DNA of 64,000 nt from OLB9 sp041392785. GTDB lineage: Bacteria > Bacteroidota > Bacteroidia > Chitinophagales > Saprospiraceae. Below the pieces are notes generated by a model. The model made no database searches. It was given only the letters and a program-made list of their open reading frames with translations, and had not been told where the DNA came from. The translations under genes and the position numbers were made by a program. The stretch covers positions 62,001-126,000 of the forward strand of contig JAWKLK010000005.1 in assembly GCA_041392785.1 (NCBI GenBank), written 5' to 3'. This document shows, piece by piece, positions 56,074 to 64,000 of the stretch (position 1 is its first letter; each line of letters opens with the position of its first letter).

Positions 56074-57470
56074 CCCAAAAAACGCATTAGAAAAAAGTGT
56101 TATCTTAGCGTCATAAAATCCTAATGCTTAGCGATAGACATATACCCATGGAAAAGTTGACATATTCCTTTACAAATAAAGAAGTTACGCCTTGGGGCGG
56201 AATGGTTTTTATGAAGCAAATGTTGGACAAAATTGGTTTTAGAGAGCTCATTATGTCCTGTGATGATTTGCCTGCCCAGAACTCTAATCGAGGTCACTCT
56301 ATACCTGTCATCATAGAGTCATTTCTAACGAGTATTTGGTGCGGTGCAAATAGGTTTTTACACACAGAGATTACAAGATCCGATACCGCCCTTTGTAAGA
56401 TATTTGGATGGAATAATGTCCCTGGAAATGATGCTTACAAACGATATTTTCATAAGTTTAATCAAGGCACCAATCAACGTGTAAACCAACATTTTATAAG
56501 CTGGTTCTTCAAAAACCTAAATCTAAATTATTTCACCTTAGATATAGACTCCACGATCATGACCAGATATGGTCAGCAACAAGGTGCTTCCAAGGGGTAC
56601 AATCCCCAAAAGCGAGGGCGCAACTCTCATCATCCCTTGATCGCATTTGTAAACGATGCGCGCTTGGTAGCTAATTTTTGGTTACGTAGCGGAAATACAA
56701 ATTCGGCCAATAATTTCGTAGCATTTTTGGAGGATACTTTAGCTAAATTTGGTGACAAAACAGTAGGTTTAACCCGACTTGACAGTGGTTTTTGCAGTAA
56801 TGAGGTCATGTCTTATCTTGAGTCAAAAGATATGAAATATATAGTGGCAGCCAAATTCACACACCCAATTCAACGCATTATTAACACAAATGATTTATGG
56901 CTGACAATAGATGAAGGCATCCAAATATGTGACAAAAATTATCAAGCAAATACATGGGAAGAAGAACGAAGGATCGTCATTGTAAGGCAAAAAATAAGTG
57001 AAAGACCACAAGCCACAGGTAAGCAATTAAGTCTATTCCCAGAAGACGAAGTACATAGAAATTATAGGTATTCGGCCTATTTCACCAATGAAAAATATTC
57101 AGCTACCGATGTATGGAGAAATTATAGAAATAGAGGGGATGCAGAGAACAGAATCAAGGAGTTAAAAAACGATTTTGGAGCAGAAAGTTTTAACTTAAAA
57201 GACTTCTTTGCAACAGAAGCAGCCTTACAATTTGTGATGATAGCTTACAATCTAATGTCACTATTTAGGCATCTAGTACTACAAGAGAAAACACAAAAAA
57301 CACTCTCTACTTTAAGATACAGAACTTTCGCAATAGGAGCGTATTTTGAAAAAATAAATGGAGTACTAAAATTACGAATTTCGCTTGTAAAAAAACGTAG
57401 AAATTGGTTTGCAGGTCTCTGGGATTATCCTTTAGAGTATCCACTAAAAATCCCTAATGCGTAATTTGGG
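56074..57470 (+). mobile_element. IS1380-family insertion sequence, complete
   Basis: 1397 bp. The 17-bp terminal inverted repeats (CCCAAAAAACGCATTAG at 56074-56090; CCCAAATTACGCATTAG on the minus strand at 57454-57470) differ at two positions. The flanks carry a 5-bp target duplication TTTAA (56069-56073 and 57471-57475). One intact transposase gene. The intact ends and duplication indicate a recent, simple transposition. Confidence 0.9.
56148..57464 (+). CDS. IS1380-family transposase
   Basis: 438 residues from ATG 56148 (MEKLTYSF); an ATG at 56124 is also open. DDE transposase with Asp near 131 (TLDIDSTIM), Asp near 213 (TRLDSGF) and Glu near 333 in the Y-R-K-like RNRGDAENRIKEL, followed by FVMIAYNLMSLFRH typical of the family. 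The stop codon lies inside the right inverted repeat. Confidence 0.9.
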   Translation: MEKLTYSFTNKEVTPWGGMVFMKQMLDKIGFRELIMSCDDLPAQNSNRGHSIPVIIESFLTSIWCGANRFLHTEITRSDTALCKIFGWNNVPGNDAYKRYFHKFNQGTNQRVNQHFISWFFKNLNLNYFTLDIDSTIMTRYGQQQGASKGYNPQKRGRNSHHPLIAFVNDARLVANFWLRSGNTNSANNFVAFLEDTLAKFGDKTVGLTRLDSGFCSNEVMSYLESKDMKYIVAAKFTHPIQRIINTNDLWLTIDEGIQICDKNYQANTWEEERRIVIVRQKISERPQATGKQLSLFPEDEVHRNYRYSAYFTNEKYSATDVWRNYRNRGDAENRIKELKNDFGAESFNLKDFFATEAALQFVMIAYNLMSLFRHLVLQEKTQKTLSTLRYRTFAIGAYFEKINGVLKLRISLVKKRRNWFAGLWDYPLEYPLKIPNA

Positions 57471-57639
57471 TTTAAGCGACCTTTATTTTCGATGAAGGGA
57501 ATAATGGCAAAACCAATTATTAGTGTCGATATTTTTTTCATTGTCGCAGTCTTTTTAAACTTGTGCTCTAACGTTTTGGCTAGTGCCGGCTGACCGAAAG
57601 GGAGTCTGTACGTCCAGTGCATTGTTCTCACCAGTATTA

Positions 57640-57969
57640 TTATTTAACATATGTTTCATCGATTGTTTTTTTTATTTTTTCTATTGTTTCAATTTCTACG
57701 CTTCCTAAGATTTTAACAATTCTCCGTTTATCAATAGTTCTTATTTGATCCACGGCCGCCATTCCCTTTACATTATGTTTTGATATACTAATCCTTGTTG
57801 GATATTTCTTAGTCGTTGAGGTTATTGGAATAATTACAATTGTGTTCAAATAGTGGTTCATTTCATCGGGTGATATTACCACACAAGGTCTTGTCTTACT
57901 TATTTCACTTCCCAAAGTTGGCTCTAAATTAACTAGGACAATTTCGTATTGACTAATTTTCATACCCAT
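57640..57969 (-). CDS. mazF: MazF/PemK-family toxin (mRNA interferase)
   Basis: 109 residues. SH3-like endoribonuclease toxin: YEIVLVNLEPTLGSEISKTRP (conserved Gly, Ser, Arg-Pro), CVVISPDEMN, VIIPITSTTKKYPTRI, AAVDQIRTIDKRRIVK. It cleaves mRNA when free of its antitoxin. It overlaps the antitoxin gene by 10 bases, the normal order for coupled translation. Confidence 0.9.
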   Translation of the reverse strand: MGMKISQYEIVLVNLEPTLGSEISKTRPCVVISPDEMNHYLNTIVIIPITSTTKKYPTRISISKHNVKGMAAVDQIRTIDKRRIVKILGSVEIETIEKIKKTIDETYVK

Positions 57970-58199
57970 TTTGATTCTTCTTCAAAAATGTCTTGGATTA
58001 ATAATTCATCATCTCCATTTTTTCGCATTTCTTTGAAAGATTTTGCCCAATCGGTTCGTGGTTTAGTATTGGGTTCTATTATAATGTAGTTTTCTTCCAT
58101 TCTGATATTTACAGTTTCTCCAATATCATACTTCTCTAGAATAGTTTTACTTAATTGAAGTCCCTTTGAATTACCTATTTGAATTATTTTGGCTAGCAT
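57960..58199 (-). CDS. mazE: MazE-like AbrB-family antitoxin
   Basis: 79 residues. AbrB/MazE swapped-hairpin N-terminus (KIIQIGNSKGLQLSKTILEKYDIGETVNI) and an acidic C-terminal tail (DELLIQDIFEEESKWV) that would block the toxin. First gene of the pair, preceded by a palindrome overlapping the promoter box. Confidence 0.88.
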   Translation of the reverse strand: MLAKIIQIGNSKGLQLSKTILEKYDIGETVNIRMEENYIIIEPNTKPRTDWAKSFKEMRKNGDDELLIQDIFEEESKWV

Positions 58200-58214
58200 G
58201 TTATATTTTTATTG

Positions 58215-58222
58215 CAAAGTTA
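58215..58222 (-). promoter_or_regulatory. -7 box for mazEF
   Basis: The minus strand reads TAACTTTG (TAnnTTTG), about 16 bases before the mazE ATG. Confidence 0.55.
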
Positions 58223-58234
58223 TTACATTGTAAT
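58222..58234. promoter_or_regulatory. Palindrome, candidate MazE/MazF operator
   Basis: ATTACA-T-TGTAAT, a perfect 13-bp palindrome directly beside the -7 box, in the spacer. This is the expected position for autorepression by a MazE-MazF complex. Confidence 0.55.
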
Positions 58235-58247
58235 CACATCTCCAAAA

Positions 58248-58265
58248 TTATTTTATTGATGAGAA
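58248..58265. repeat. 18-bp direct repeat, right copy
   Basis: Identical to 55984-56001. Confidence 0.6.
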
Positions 58266-58529
58266 AGGTTTTATATCAGCAACAAATATATAGCAACTTT
58301 CGCTTTTTTTCTTGCATTTACCACATAGAAATTTCTATTGTGAACATGAGATTTATTAAAACATACCATGTTAAAGATTGATATAATTTAATACTTGTGC
58401 TTATCTTTCAAACGATATTGAAAAAATAGGTTATTTTTTGTGTTGCGCTTTACTATGGCTACACAAAACCATTCAACCATATGATTTAAATCAGTTAGAT
58501 AAATGCTAGGTACTCTATTTGATGACAAT

Positions 58530-60332
58530 TTAATTTATAATTACGACCTTTTGGATTTCCTTGGTGCCATCATTAAATAATATCTGAATAAAATAAATTC
58601 CCTTTGCATCTATATCGACCTTTGCAATATCTTCTCCATATTCCATTGTTTCAGCACGAAAAATTTTCCCGTATATATCAATGACATTTATACACTTAAT
58701 GGATTTAGATGTTTCGATATTTATTTCCCCTTCAAAAGTAGGGTTTGGAAAGATGGTCACAAAATTATCATTTCTGTTTGTACTTTCATCTTCCGTATTT
58801 GTAAGGCAAGATGACTCGATCAAAGCTTGATATGCAGGTGGATATGGCGCATCTTGAAAAATATTGTCCAAATGCCCAAAACTGCCATAATGAGCCAAAT
58901 TATCATCAGCTAGCACAAAAGCCATCATAAGTTCTAAATCAAAGTCATCAAACATAATATTCATCCAGCGCTGGTACAATTCCTTCAACCTTGAATCATA
59001 AATGCTCTGATAAAAACCTTTTGCATGAGGCGGTGGCGTACCAAATTGCGAGTATTCCACCAAAGGAAGTACATTAGTTTCATACGCTATCAGATACTTC
59101 CCATTAACTTGAGCTATATCTTGATGACGCGCCATATTTTCTATTATTTCTGTTTCTAAATTGTTCTCGAGCATTTGTAGCACTTGATCTACAGTAAGGT
59201 TTTCTCCAAGGGATTCAGCCAATAATCTATCGCTATCATTCAAATACAGATTGCCTGTGCAGCTTATTGCATCATATGTATCATTGAGATTAAAAAAATC
59301 CATACCATTCACAGATTTCAGAGCAACATCAGCTAAAGACTGTTGTCCACAGAGAAGGCGAGTAAGGCTATGATTTTTGAATTTATTTGTAAAAATTTTA
59401 AATGCCTGTCCTGCAAAATAAGCATATTTATACTGATGTTCCGAATGAATAGAACTTCCCTTATTTGCAACCCACTGATTTGATGCATGGTTTGTATTCC
59501 ATACTTCATTACTATATTCCAAAAATATCTGAAGATTTGAATTCAATTCATTATCCAACAAACTTGCTAAATTTTCTATAAAAATTGTGTCTGCAGCATG
59601 AGGAATATTTATCCACATATTCTTTCCAAGAGTATTACATAACTGAATGAGATATTCATAAGATACTCCTTTTGTACTAGTTTGGTTATAATATGTTGGT
59701 ACTACCCTTTCTTCCCACTTTTCGATAGTATTATGATTGGTTTCTGTCCAATTCAAAAATCTTATGGTGCTGAATGGCGCCAATTTTTCCAAGAATGCAG
59801 GATTAAATACATCTTTTCCAAGCTCTGTGTTGGGCATCATAAGATGTATTTCTCTTATAGGATCTTCTATATCTGAATAGTTTAGACTAAGTATAATCTC
59901 TCCTTTATTCTTTGGGGATATATGATAGATTTTCATATTACTTGTTTCCGAAACAAGTGAATCTACATCATCACCTTCCAAAAATATATTCCCACTGCCT
60001 TCAAAATGTAATGTATAATTTCCCTTAGGATGAATACCATTATTGTCTAAACAAATTATGCGTTTTAGAGAATGTGGATTACCATTATTTACTATTGGCA
60101 CAAAAAAAGGATAACCTGTGACCTGTGAAAATCCTACAGAATTGGTAGCCACTGGGTTCAAATCTTCATCCAACCATTCACTAGCCTGCATCATTAAATC
60201 TGCAAAAGGCATTTCTTTTGACCAATATTTATTAAAATAAAGATTGATTCCGATATCTCTACATGCCATTTGTCCTAAAACAGAGCCATTGATAGCAATT
60301 AAAAACCAAAAAAAATTAAAAAAATGTTTCAT
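58530..60332 (-). CDS. Secreted glycosidase-like protein with T9SS sorting domain
   Basis: 600 residues. Signal peptide 1-20 (ending VLGQ). The central region (about 185-470) looks like a clan A TIM-barrel: RFLNWTETN, MWINIPHAAD, LEYSNEVWNTN near 273 (the Glu resembles the acid/base of the NE motif), and YETNVLPLVE near 425. The last 80 residues are a T9SS type A sorting domain (FVTIFPNPTFEGEINI ... GIYFIQILFNDGTKEI). It follows a response-regulator gene by 39 bases. Substrate not identified, and catalysis is inferred. Confidence 0.6.
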   Translation of the reverse strand: MKHFFNFFWFLIAINGSVLGQMACRDIGINLYFNKYWSKEMPFADLMMQASEWLDEDLNPVATNSVGFSQVTGYPFFVPIVNNGNPHSLKRIICLDNNGIHPKGNYTLHFEGSGNIFLEGDDVDSLVSETSNMKIYHISPKNKGEIILSLNYSDIEDPIREIHLMMPNTELGKDVFNPAFLEKLAPFSTIRFLNWTETNHNTIEKWEERVVPTYYNQTSTKGVSYEYLIQLCNTLGKNMWINIPHAADTIFIENLASLLDNELNSNLQIFLEYSNEVWNTNHASNQWVANKGSSIHSEHQYKYAYFAGQAFKIFTNKFKNHSLTRLLCGQQSLADVALKSVNGMDFFNLNDTYDAISCTGNLYLNDSDRLLAESLGENLTVDQVLQMLENNLETEIIENMARHQDIAQVNGKYLIAYETNVLPLVEYSQFGTPPPHAKGFYQSIYDSRLKELYQRWMNIMFDDFDLELMMAFVLADDNLAHYGSFGHLDNIFQDAPYPPAYQALIESSCLTNTEDESTNRNDNFVTIFPNPTFEGEINIETSKSIKCINVIDIYGKIFRAETMEYGEDIAKVDIDAKGIYFIQILFNDGTKEIQKVVIIN

Positions 60333-60371
60333 TTTAAAACTTTGTGGATAAATAAAAAAAATCTACTCAAT

Positions 60372-61004
60372 TTACTTATTTATATAAACTTTATGAACTG
60401 CTTCAGTTACACTATGAACATGCAATTTTTCATAGATGCGTTTTACATAAGTACGTATGGTATCTAGACTCAAAATGAGTTCTGCTGCTACCATTTTATA
60501 ACTTAGGCCTTGCGCCAACAAATTTAAAATCTCCAATTCCCGTTCAGTCAGGTTATTTTTTCCAGAAGAGGCATTACCTTTTGCGAAAGGTAGTTGTAAT
60601 ACTTTTCGTGCTATAGATGGACTCATCGGCGCACCGCCATTATAAACTTCCTGAATGCTATTAAGCAAAGTCGACAATGAGTTTTTCTTCAGTAAATATC
60701 CAGTTGCTCCTGCTTGGAGAGCCAGAAAAATCCTTTCATCATCATCAAACACAGTATTCATGATTACTTCAATATCGGGAAAAATTGGTTTCAATATTTT
60801 TACTCCTTCTATTCCATTCATTCCTGGCATATCTATATCCATGATTATGACATCAGGCGTACTTGACCGCGTATTTTGAATCACATCCGAACATTGCTCA
60901 TATGCACCTGTAAGCACAAATCCTTTTGCGCCATTGATGATGGTAGAAAGTACATCCCTCAAGCCACTATTGTCTTCATAAATCGAAACTCGGATATCTG
61001 ACAT
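60372..61004 (-). CDS. NarL/LuxR-type response regulator
   Basis: 210 residues. Receiver domain with Asp11 pocket and phosphoacceptor Asp56 (IIMDIDMPGMNG), Lys in GYLLKKNSL; C-terminal LuxR HTH (about 145-205: LTERELEILNLLAQGLSYKMVAAEL, TIRTYVKRIYEKLHVHS). No partner histidine kinase is in the window. It precedes the T9SS glycosidase-like gene by 39 bases and may regulate it. Confidence 0.92.
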   Translation of the reverse strand: MSDIRVSIYEDNSGLRDVLSTIINGAKGFVLTGAYEQCSDVIQNTRSSTPDVIIMDIDMPGMNGIEGVKILKPIFPDIEVIMNTVFDDDERIFLALQAGATGYLLKKNSLSTLLNSIQEVYNGGAPMSPSIARKVLQLPFAKGNASSGKNNLTERELEILNLLAQGLSYKMVAAELILSLDTIRTYVKRIYEKLHVHSVTEAVHKVYINK

Positions 61005-61019
61005 TACAATTATTTAGCA

Positions 61020-61027
61020 CAAAGTTA
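61020..61027 (-). promoter_or_regulatory. -7 box for the response-regulator gene
   Basis: The minus strand reads TAACTTTG (TAnnTTTG), 15 bases before the ATG. Confidence 0.5.
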
Positions 61028-61151
61028 CGTGCTTATTGAATATGATGTTCAGTTTAGTTTGTCACATAATGATGTGATTTTTCATAATAAATATAACTTG
61101 GGAATAAGCATCAAAAACTAGAATTATTAGGTACTTTAATGGTATTAAAAC

Positions 61152-61159
61152 TATCTTTG
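61152..61159 (+). promoter_or_regulatory. -7 box for the CoA-transferase operon
   Basis: TATCTTTG (TAnnTTTG). An in-frame ATG at 61139 lies upstream of it, so translation should begin at ATG 61184. Confidence 0.55.
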
Positions 61160-61183
61160 TATTTTTTCAATACAAGTTCAGTT

Positions 61184-61888
61184 ATGATCAGAAAGACAGT
61201 GCGTAATGTAGAAGATGCGCTCCAAGGCATATCAGATGGAATGACATTGATGGTAGGCGGTTTTGGGCTGTGTGGGATACCTGAGAATAGTATTCACCAT
61301 TTGGTTGAAATGAATGTTTCAGGCTTAACATGCATCTCCAATAATGCTGGTGTCGATGATTTTGGTCTTGGATTATTGCTCCAAAAAAAGCAAATCAAAA
61401 AGATGATCGCATCCTATGTAGGAGAAAATGCTGAGTTCGAACGCCAGATGTTGAGTGGAGAACTGGAAGTAGAATTAATCCCTCAAGGTACACTAGCAGA
61501 GCGATGCAGATCTGCACAAAGTGGTTTTCCAGCTTTTTTTACTCCCGCTGGTTATGGTACAGAAGTCGCTGAAGGCAAAGAAGTCAGAGAGTTTAATGGA
61601 AAAATGTATGTGATGGAAATGGCATTTGATGCCGATTATTCGATTGTGAAAGCTTGGAAGGGCGATGAGGCAGGTAATCTAATTTTCAAAGGAACAGCGC
61701 GCAACTTCAATCCGTGTATGTGTGGTGCAGCAAAGATTACTATTGCAGAAGTAGAAGAACTCGTACCTGCAGGCACATTGGATCCCAATACAATACATAT
61801 CCCAGGTATTTTTGTTCAGAGAATTTTTCAGGGAGAGAGATATGAAAAACGCATTGAACAGCGAACAGTCAGACCACGTACAATTTAA
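61184..61888 (+). CDS. scoA: 3-oxoacid CoA-transferase subunit A
   Basis: 234 residues from ATG 61184 (MIRKTVRNVEDALQG). Transfers CoA from succinyl-CoA to acetoacetate or a similar 3-oxoacid, with subunit B. CoA-binding GGFGLCGIPEN near 24; SNNAGVDDFGLG; MEMAFDADYSIVKAWKGDEAGN; FNPCMCGAA. Length is normal for subunit A. Subunit B begins 34 bases downstream. Confidence 0.92.
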   Translation: MIRKTVRNVEDALQGISDGMTLMVGGFGLCGIPENSIHHLVEMNVSGLTCISNNAGVDDFGLGLLLQKKQIKKMIASYVGENAEFERQMLSGELEVELIPQGTLAERCRSAQSGFPAFFTPAGYGTEVAEGKEVREFNGKMYVMEMAFDADYSIVKAWKGDEAGNLIFKGTARNFNPCMCGAAKITIAEVEELVPAGTLDPNTIHIPGIFVQRIFQGERYEKRIEQRTVRPRTI

Positions 61889-61922
61889 CAGATACATTTT
61901 TGAAATTTTAGAAGATCAAATC

Positions 61923-62582
61923 ATGGCTTTAGATAAAATAGGAATAGCAAAACGCATAGCAAAGGAACTCAAGGATGGATATTTCGTTAATTTGGGAATA
62001 GGTATTCCTACTTTGGTGGCAAACTATATCCCAGAAGGCATTCATGTGGAAATACAAAGTGAAAATGGAGTCCTGGGCATGGGGCCTTTTCCTTATGAAG
62101 GTGATGAAGATGCTGATATCATCAATGCTGGAAAACAGACCATCACCACATTACCAGGTGCAAGTTTTTTTGACTCAGCATTGAGTTTCAGTATGATCAG
62201 AGGTAAGCACGTAGATTTGACTATTTTGGGCGCTATGGAGGTTTCTGAGAGTGGAGACATTGCCAATTGGAAAATCCCAGGAAAGATGGTCAAAGGCATG
62301 GGAGGTGCTATGGATCTGGTAGCTTCTGCTGAAAATATCATAGTAGCTATGATGCATGTCAATAAAGCCGGAGAGTCAAAGTTACTGAAAGATTGTACCT
62401 TACCCTTGACTGGTGTGAGATGTGTAAAGAAAATTGTAACAGAGTTGGCAGTAGTAGATGTGACACCGGAAGGTTTCAGATTGGTAGAAAGGGCACCAAA
62501 TGTCACTGTTCAAGAGATCATTGACGCTACTGAAGGGCATCTCATTGTAGAAGGAGAGATTCCGGAGATGGTATTGGATTAA
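61923..62582 (+). CDS. scoB: 3-oxoacid CoA-transferase subunit B
   Basis: 219 residues from ATG 61923 (MALDKIGIAKRIAKEL). The longer frame back to 61812 overlaps subunit A and is not supported. The catalytic Glu is in IQSENGVLGMGPFP near 47, the glutamate that forms the CoA thioester. NLGIGIPTLV at 20-29 and GAMEVSESGDIANWKIPGKMV follow. Acts as a heteromer with subunit A in ketone-body use or short-chain acid activation. Confidence 0.93.
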   Translation: MALDKIGIAKRIAKELKDGYFVNLGIGIPTLVANYIPEGIHVEIQSENGVLGMGPFPYEGDEDADIINAGKQTITTLPGASFFDSALSFSMIRGKHVDLTILGAMEVSESGDIANWKIPGKMVKGMGGAMDLVASAENIIVAMMHVNKAGESKLLKDCTLPLTGVRCVKKIVTELAVVDVTPEGFRLVERAPNVTVQEIIDATEGHLIVEGEIPEMVLD

Positions 62583-62829
62583 GAAGACAAAACAGCGGCG
62601 GCATTTTTTGTTTACTTTTTTTTGCTGATTGAAAAAAATAAAAGCCTTGCAGACCTGAGGCAATAGCCTAATCAGAGTTGAAGCAACCATCACTATAGGC
62701 ATAAAAAATGCTTCAACATTGGACAAATTGGTTACTAAACTATTTCCACCACACTAAAGGATACAAGTCAGGAGATCAATTCCAAAACCGAGTATTAAAA
62801 ATACTTCCATTAGCTTGAAAAACTCTCCT

Positions 62830-64000
62830 CTATTTTCCTTTGGATTTCGACAATTTTCTACACTTTCGCTTAAACCAATCTTTCACATTATCACTTAGAA
62901 GTGGGCTGATCTTTTTAAAACACTTTTTATGATATGCATTAATCCATTTTATTTCTTCATTTGTCAGAAGCTTCATATCGATCAAATCATGGTCAAATGG
63001 GTACAAAGTCAAAGTTTCAAATTCTAAAAATCCTTTGTAATCTGATTGAGACACTACAACAAGGTTTTCTATACGTATTCCATAATGCCCTTCTTTATAA
63101 TATCCAGGCTCATCACTGGTAAGCATTCCAACTTCATGTACCGTTTTACCTCTTTCTGCAAAACTAGGAGCGATGCCTTGTGGTGGTTCATGAACATTGA
63201 GAAAATAACCCACACCATGACCAGTTCCGTGACCATAATTCAATCCCGTTGCCCAAAGAAACTGCCTTGCTAAAGTGTCCAGTTGTATCCCCGTGGTGCC
63301 TTCAGGAAATATGGTTCTAGCTACGGCCATCATTCCTTTCAATACATTTGTATAATTGACTTTATGTTCAGATTCTGGTTTGTCAAGAGCAAAAGTTCTA
63401 GTGATATCGGTAGTCCCATCATGATATTGACCGCCACTGTCTACCAGCAAAATTCCTTCAGGTAAAATTTCCTTGCAAGTTTCTTTTTGCGGATGATAAT
63501 GGATTATTGCACCATTGCTATTGTAACCAACTATAGCTGCGAAACTCTCACCAAAATAAAGAGGTTGCTTAGATCGGTTTGTTGCTAAGGCATCAGCTAC
63601 ATCACATTCATTGATTTTTGCCTTTTTCTTTAATGATTTCTCTAACCAATAAAAAGTTTTTGCAAGTGCTGCACCATCTTTTGCCATAGTATTTCTCAAA
63701 TAAGCAATCTCAGTACTGCTTTTGATAGCCTTTTTCCACTTTGGTATCGAAGCCTGATCTAAAATTTTACAATTGACCGCATCAAACAGTTTCTGACTCA
63801 TCCCATTCAAATCCGCTAATAGCATGCTCCGCTTAGGTAATTTTGATAGAAAACTATTGATTTCATCGTATGGATGAAGTTTTACATTTGCTTTTTTAAA
63901 GTAGGCAAACAGTTCTTTAGGTACTTTCACACTATCGATAAATAAATGTGATCCAGCTTTGCCAATTACTGCGTACGCAATTGCCACCGGATTGTATGCT
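62830..64000 (-). CDS. Xaa-Pro aminopeptidase (M24 family), N-terminus beyond window
   Basis: The frame is open to the right edge; the 390 codons seen contain the catalytic M24 pita-bread domain. Metal-ligand blocks: LLVDSGGQYHDGTTDITRTF (two Asp), NYGHGTGHGVGYFLNVHEPP (His), EVGMLTSDEPGYYKEGHYG (Glu) and GIRIENLVVV (Glu). Upstream is the end of a creatinase-like N-domain (NPVAIAYAVIG). A GTG at 63985-63987 is open but cuts that domain, so the true start lies outside. Aminopeptidase P removes N-terminal residues before proline. Confidence 0.9.
   Translation of the reverse strand, partial: AYNPVAIAYAVIGKAGSHLFIDSVKVPKELFAYFKKANVKLHPYDEINSFLSKLPKRSMLLADLNGMSQKLFDAVNCKILDQASIPKWKKAIKSSTEIAYLRNTMAKDGAALAKTFYWLEKSLKKKAKINECDVADALATNRSKQPLYFGESFAAIVGYNSNGAIIHYHPQKETCKEILPEGILLVDSGGQYHDGTTDITRTFALDKPESEHKVNYTNVLKGMMAVARTIFPEGTTGIQLDTLARQFLWATGLNYGHGTGHGVGYFLNVHEPPQGIAPSFAERGKTVHEVGMLTSDEPGYYKEGHYGIRIENLVVVSQSDYKGFLEFETLTLYPFDHDLIDMKLLTNEEIKWINAYHKKCFKKISPLLSDNVKDWFKRKCRKLSKSKGK

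Larger units (their letters stand above)
58200..58529. other. Intergenic stretch, 330 bases
   Basis: Holds the mazE promoter and operator candidate and the right 18-bp repeat. Beyond that it is AT-rich, and I see no gene in it. Confidence 0.5.

Noticed and set aside
57566..57635. Integron attC site near mazF
   Set aside because: Only one possible core-like arm; the second arm does not fit the consensus, and no integrase is in the window.
61812..61922. N-terminal extension of CoA-transferase subunit B
   Set aside because: Overlaps subunit A and lacks similarity to the family; ATG 61923 gives the standard length.

Overview
The window is AT-rich, gene-dense chromosomal DNA from a member of the Bacteroidota. 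It is most likely from the Saprospiria or a related gliding, type IX secretion (T9SS) lineage. The evidence is a ruvA-sprA neighbourhood with a very large SprA, two secreted proteins with T9SS C-terminal sorting domains, a PorT-like barrel, an archaeal-type (PcrB-family) prenylglyceryl-phosphate synthase, frequent TTG starts, and repeated Bacteroidota-type promoter boxes (TAnnTTTG) upstream of genes. I saw no rRNA, tRNA or CRISPR array. The order-level placement is inference.

Layout. 1-8.9 kb: a cell-wall amidase (cut by the window edge) diverging from an LptD-type outer-membrane protein; a GNAT-like protein; the thrA-thrB operon; a gamma-carbonic-anhydrase-like protein; ruvA. 9-16.5 kb: sprA, split by a one-base frameshift. 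16.5-35.5 kb: housekeeping and envelope genes, namely a PorT-like barrel, lipoproteins, Ppx/GppA, an ABC exporter pair, MscS, PdxA, LysE, a flippase-like protein, RsgA, PcrB, a DCC protein, an S41 protease, a membrane protein fused to a barrel, a LytTR regulator, a helix-hairpin-helix repeat protein paired with an OmpA-like protein, and a vanadium-haloperoxidase-like lipoprotein.

35.7-46.8 kb: the most striking region. Six same-strand genes form a likely electron-transfer system: a b-type-cytochrome-like membrane protein, a ferredoxin/flavoprotein oxidoreductase with atypical cluster motifs, a 23-heme and a 61-heme c-type cytochrome, a putative outer-membrane barrel whose start overlaps the 61-heme stop, and an NrfJ-like OB-fold lipoprotein. 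The 61-heme protein is one heme site plus twenty tri-heme repeats. Each fully compared repeat also carries three histidines outside the CXXCH motifs, exactly enough for bis-histidine ligation of every heme. I infer a route from a reduced carrier or the quinone pool, across the periplasm, to the outer membrane or cell surface.

46.9-64 kb: fructose-1,6-bisphosphatase; a duplicated gene-end remnant; YidD; a large BNR/T9SS secreted protein; a response-regulator remnant; a sulfur operon (SQR-like, TusE/DsrC-like, DsrE-like); a dipeptide epimerase; a complete IS1380-family element with inverted repeats and a 5-bp target duplication; a mazEF toxin-antitoxin pair with a palindromic operator candidate; a LuxR-type response regulator followed by a T9SS glycosidase-like protein; the two subunits of a 3-oxoacid CoA-transferase; and an Xaa-Pro aminopeptidase cut by the right edge.

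Several starts were moved downstream of the longest open frame because the upstream codon lies inside a promoter box or a repeat, or because a signal peptide begins at the internal Met.
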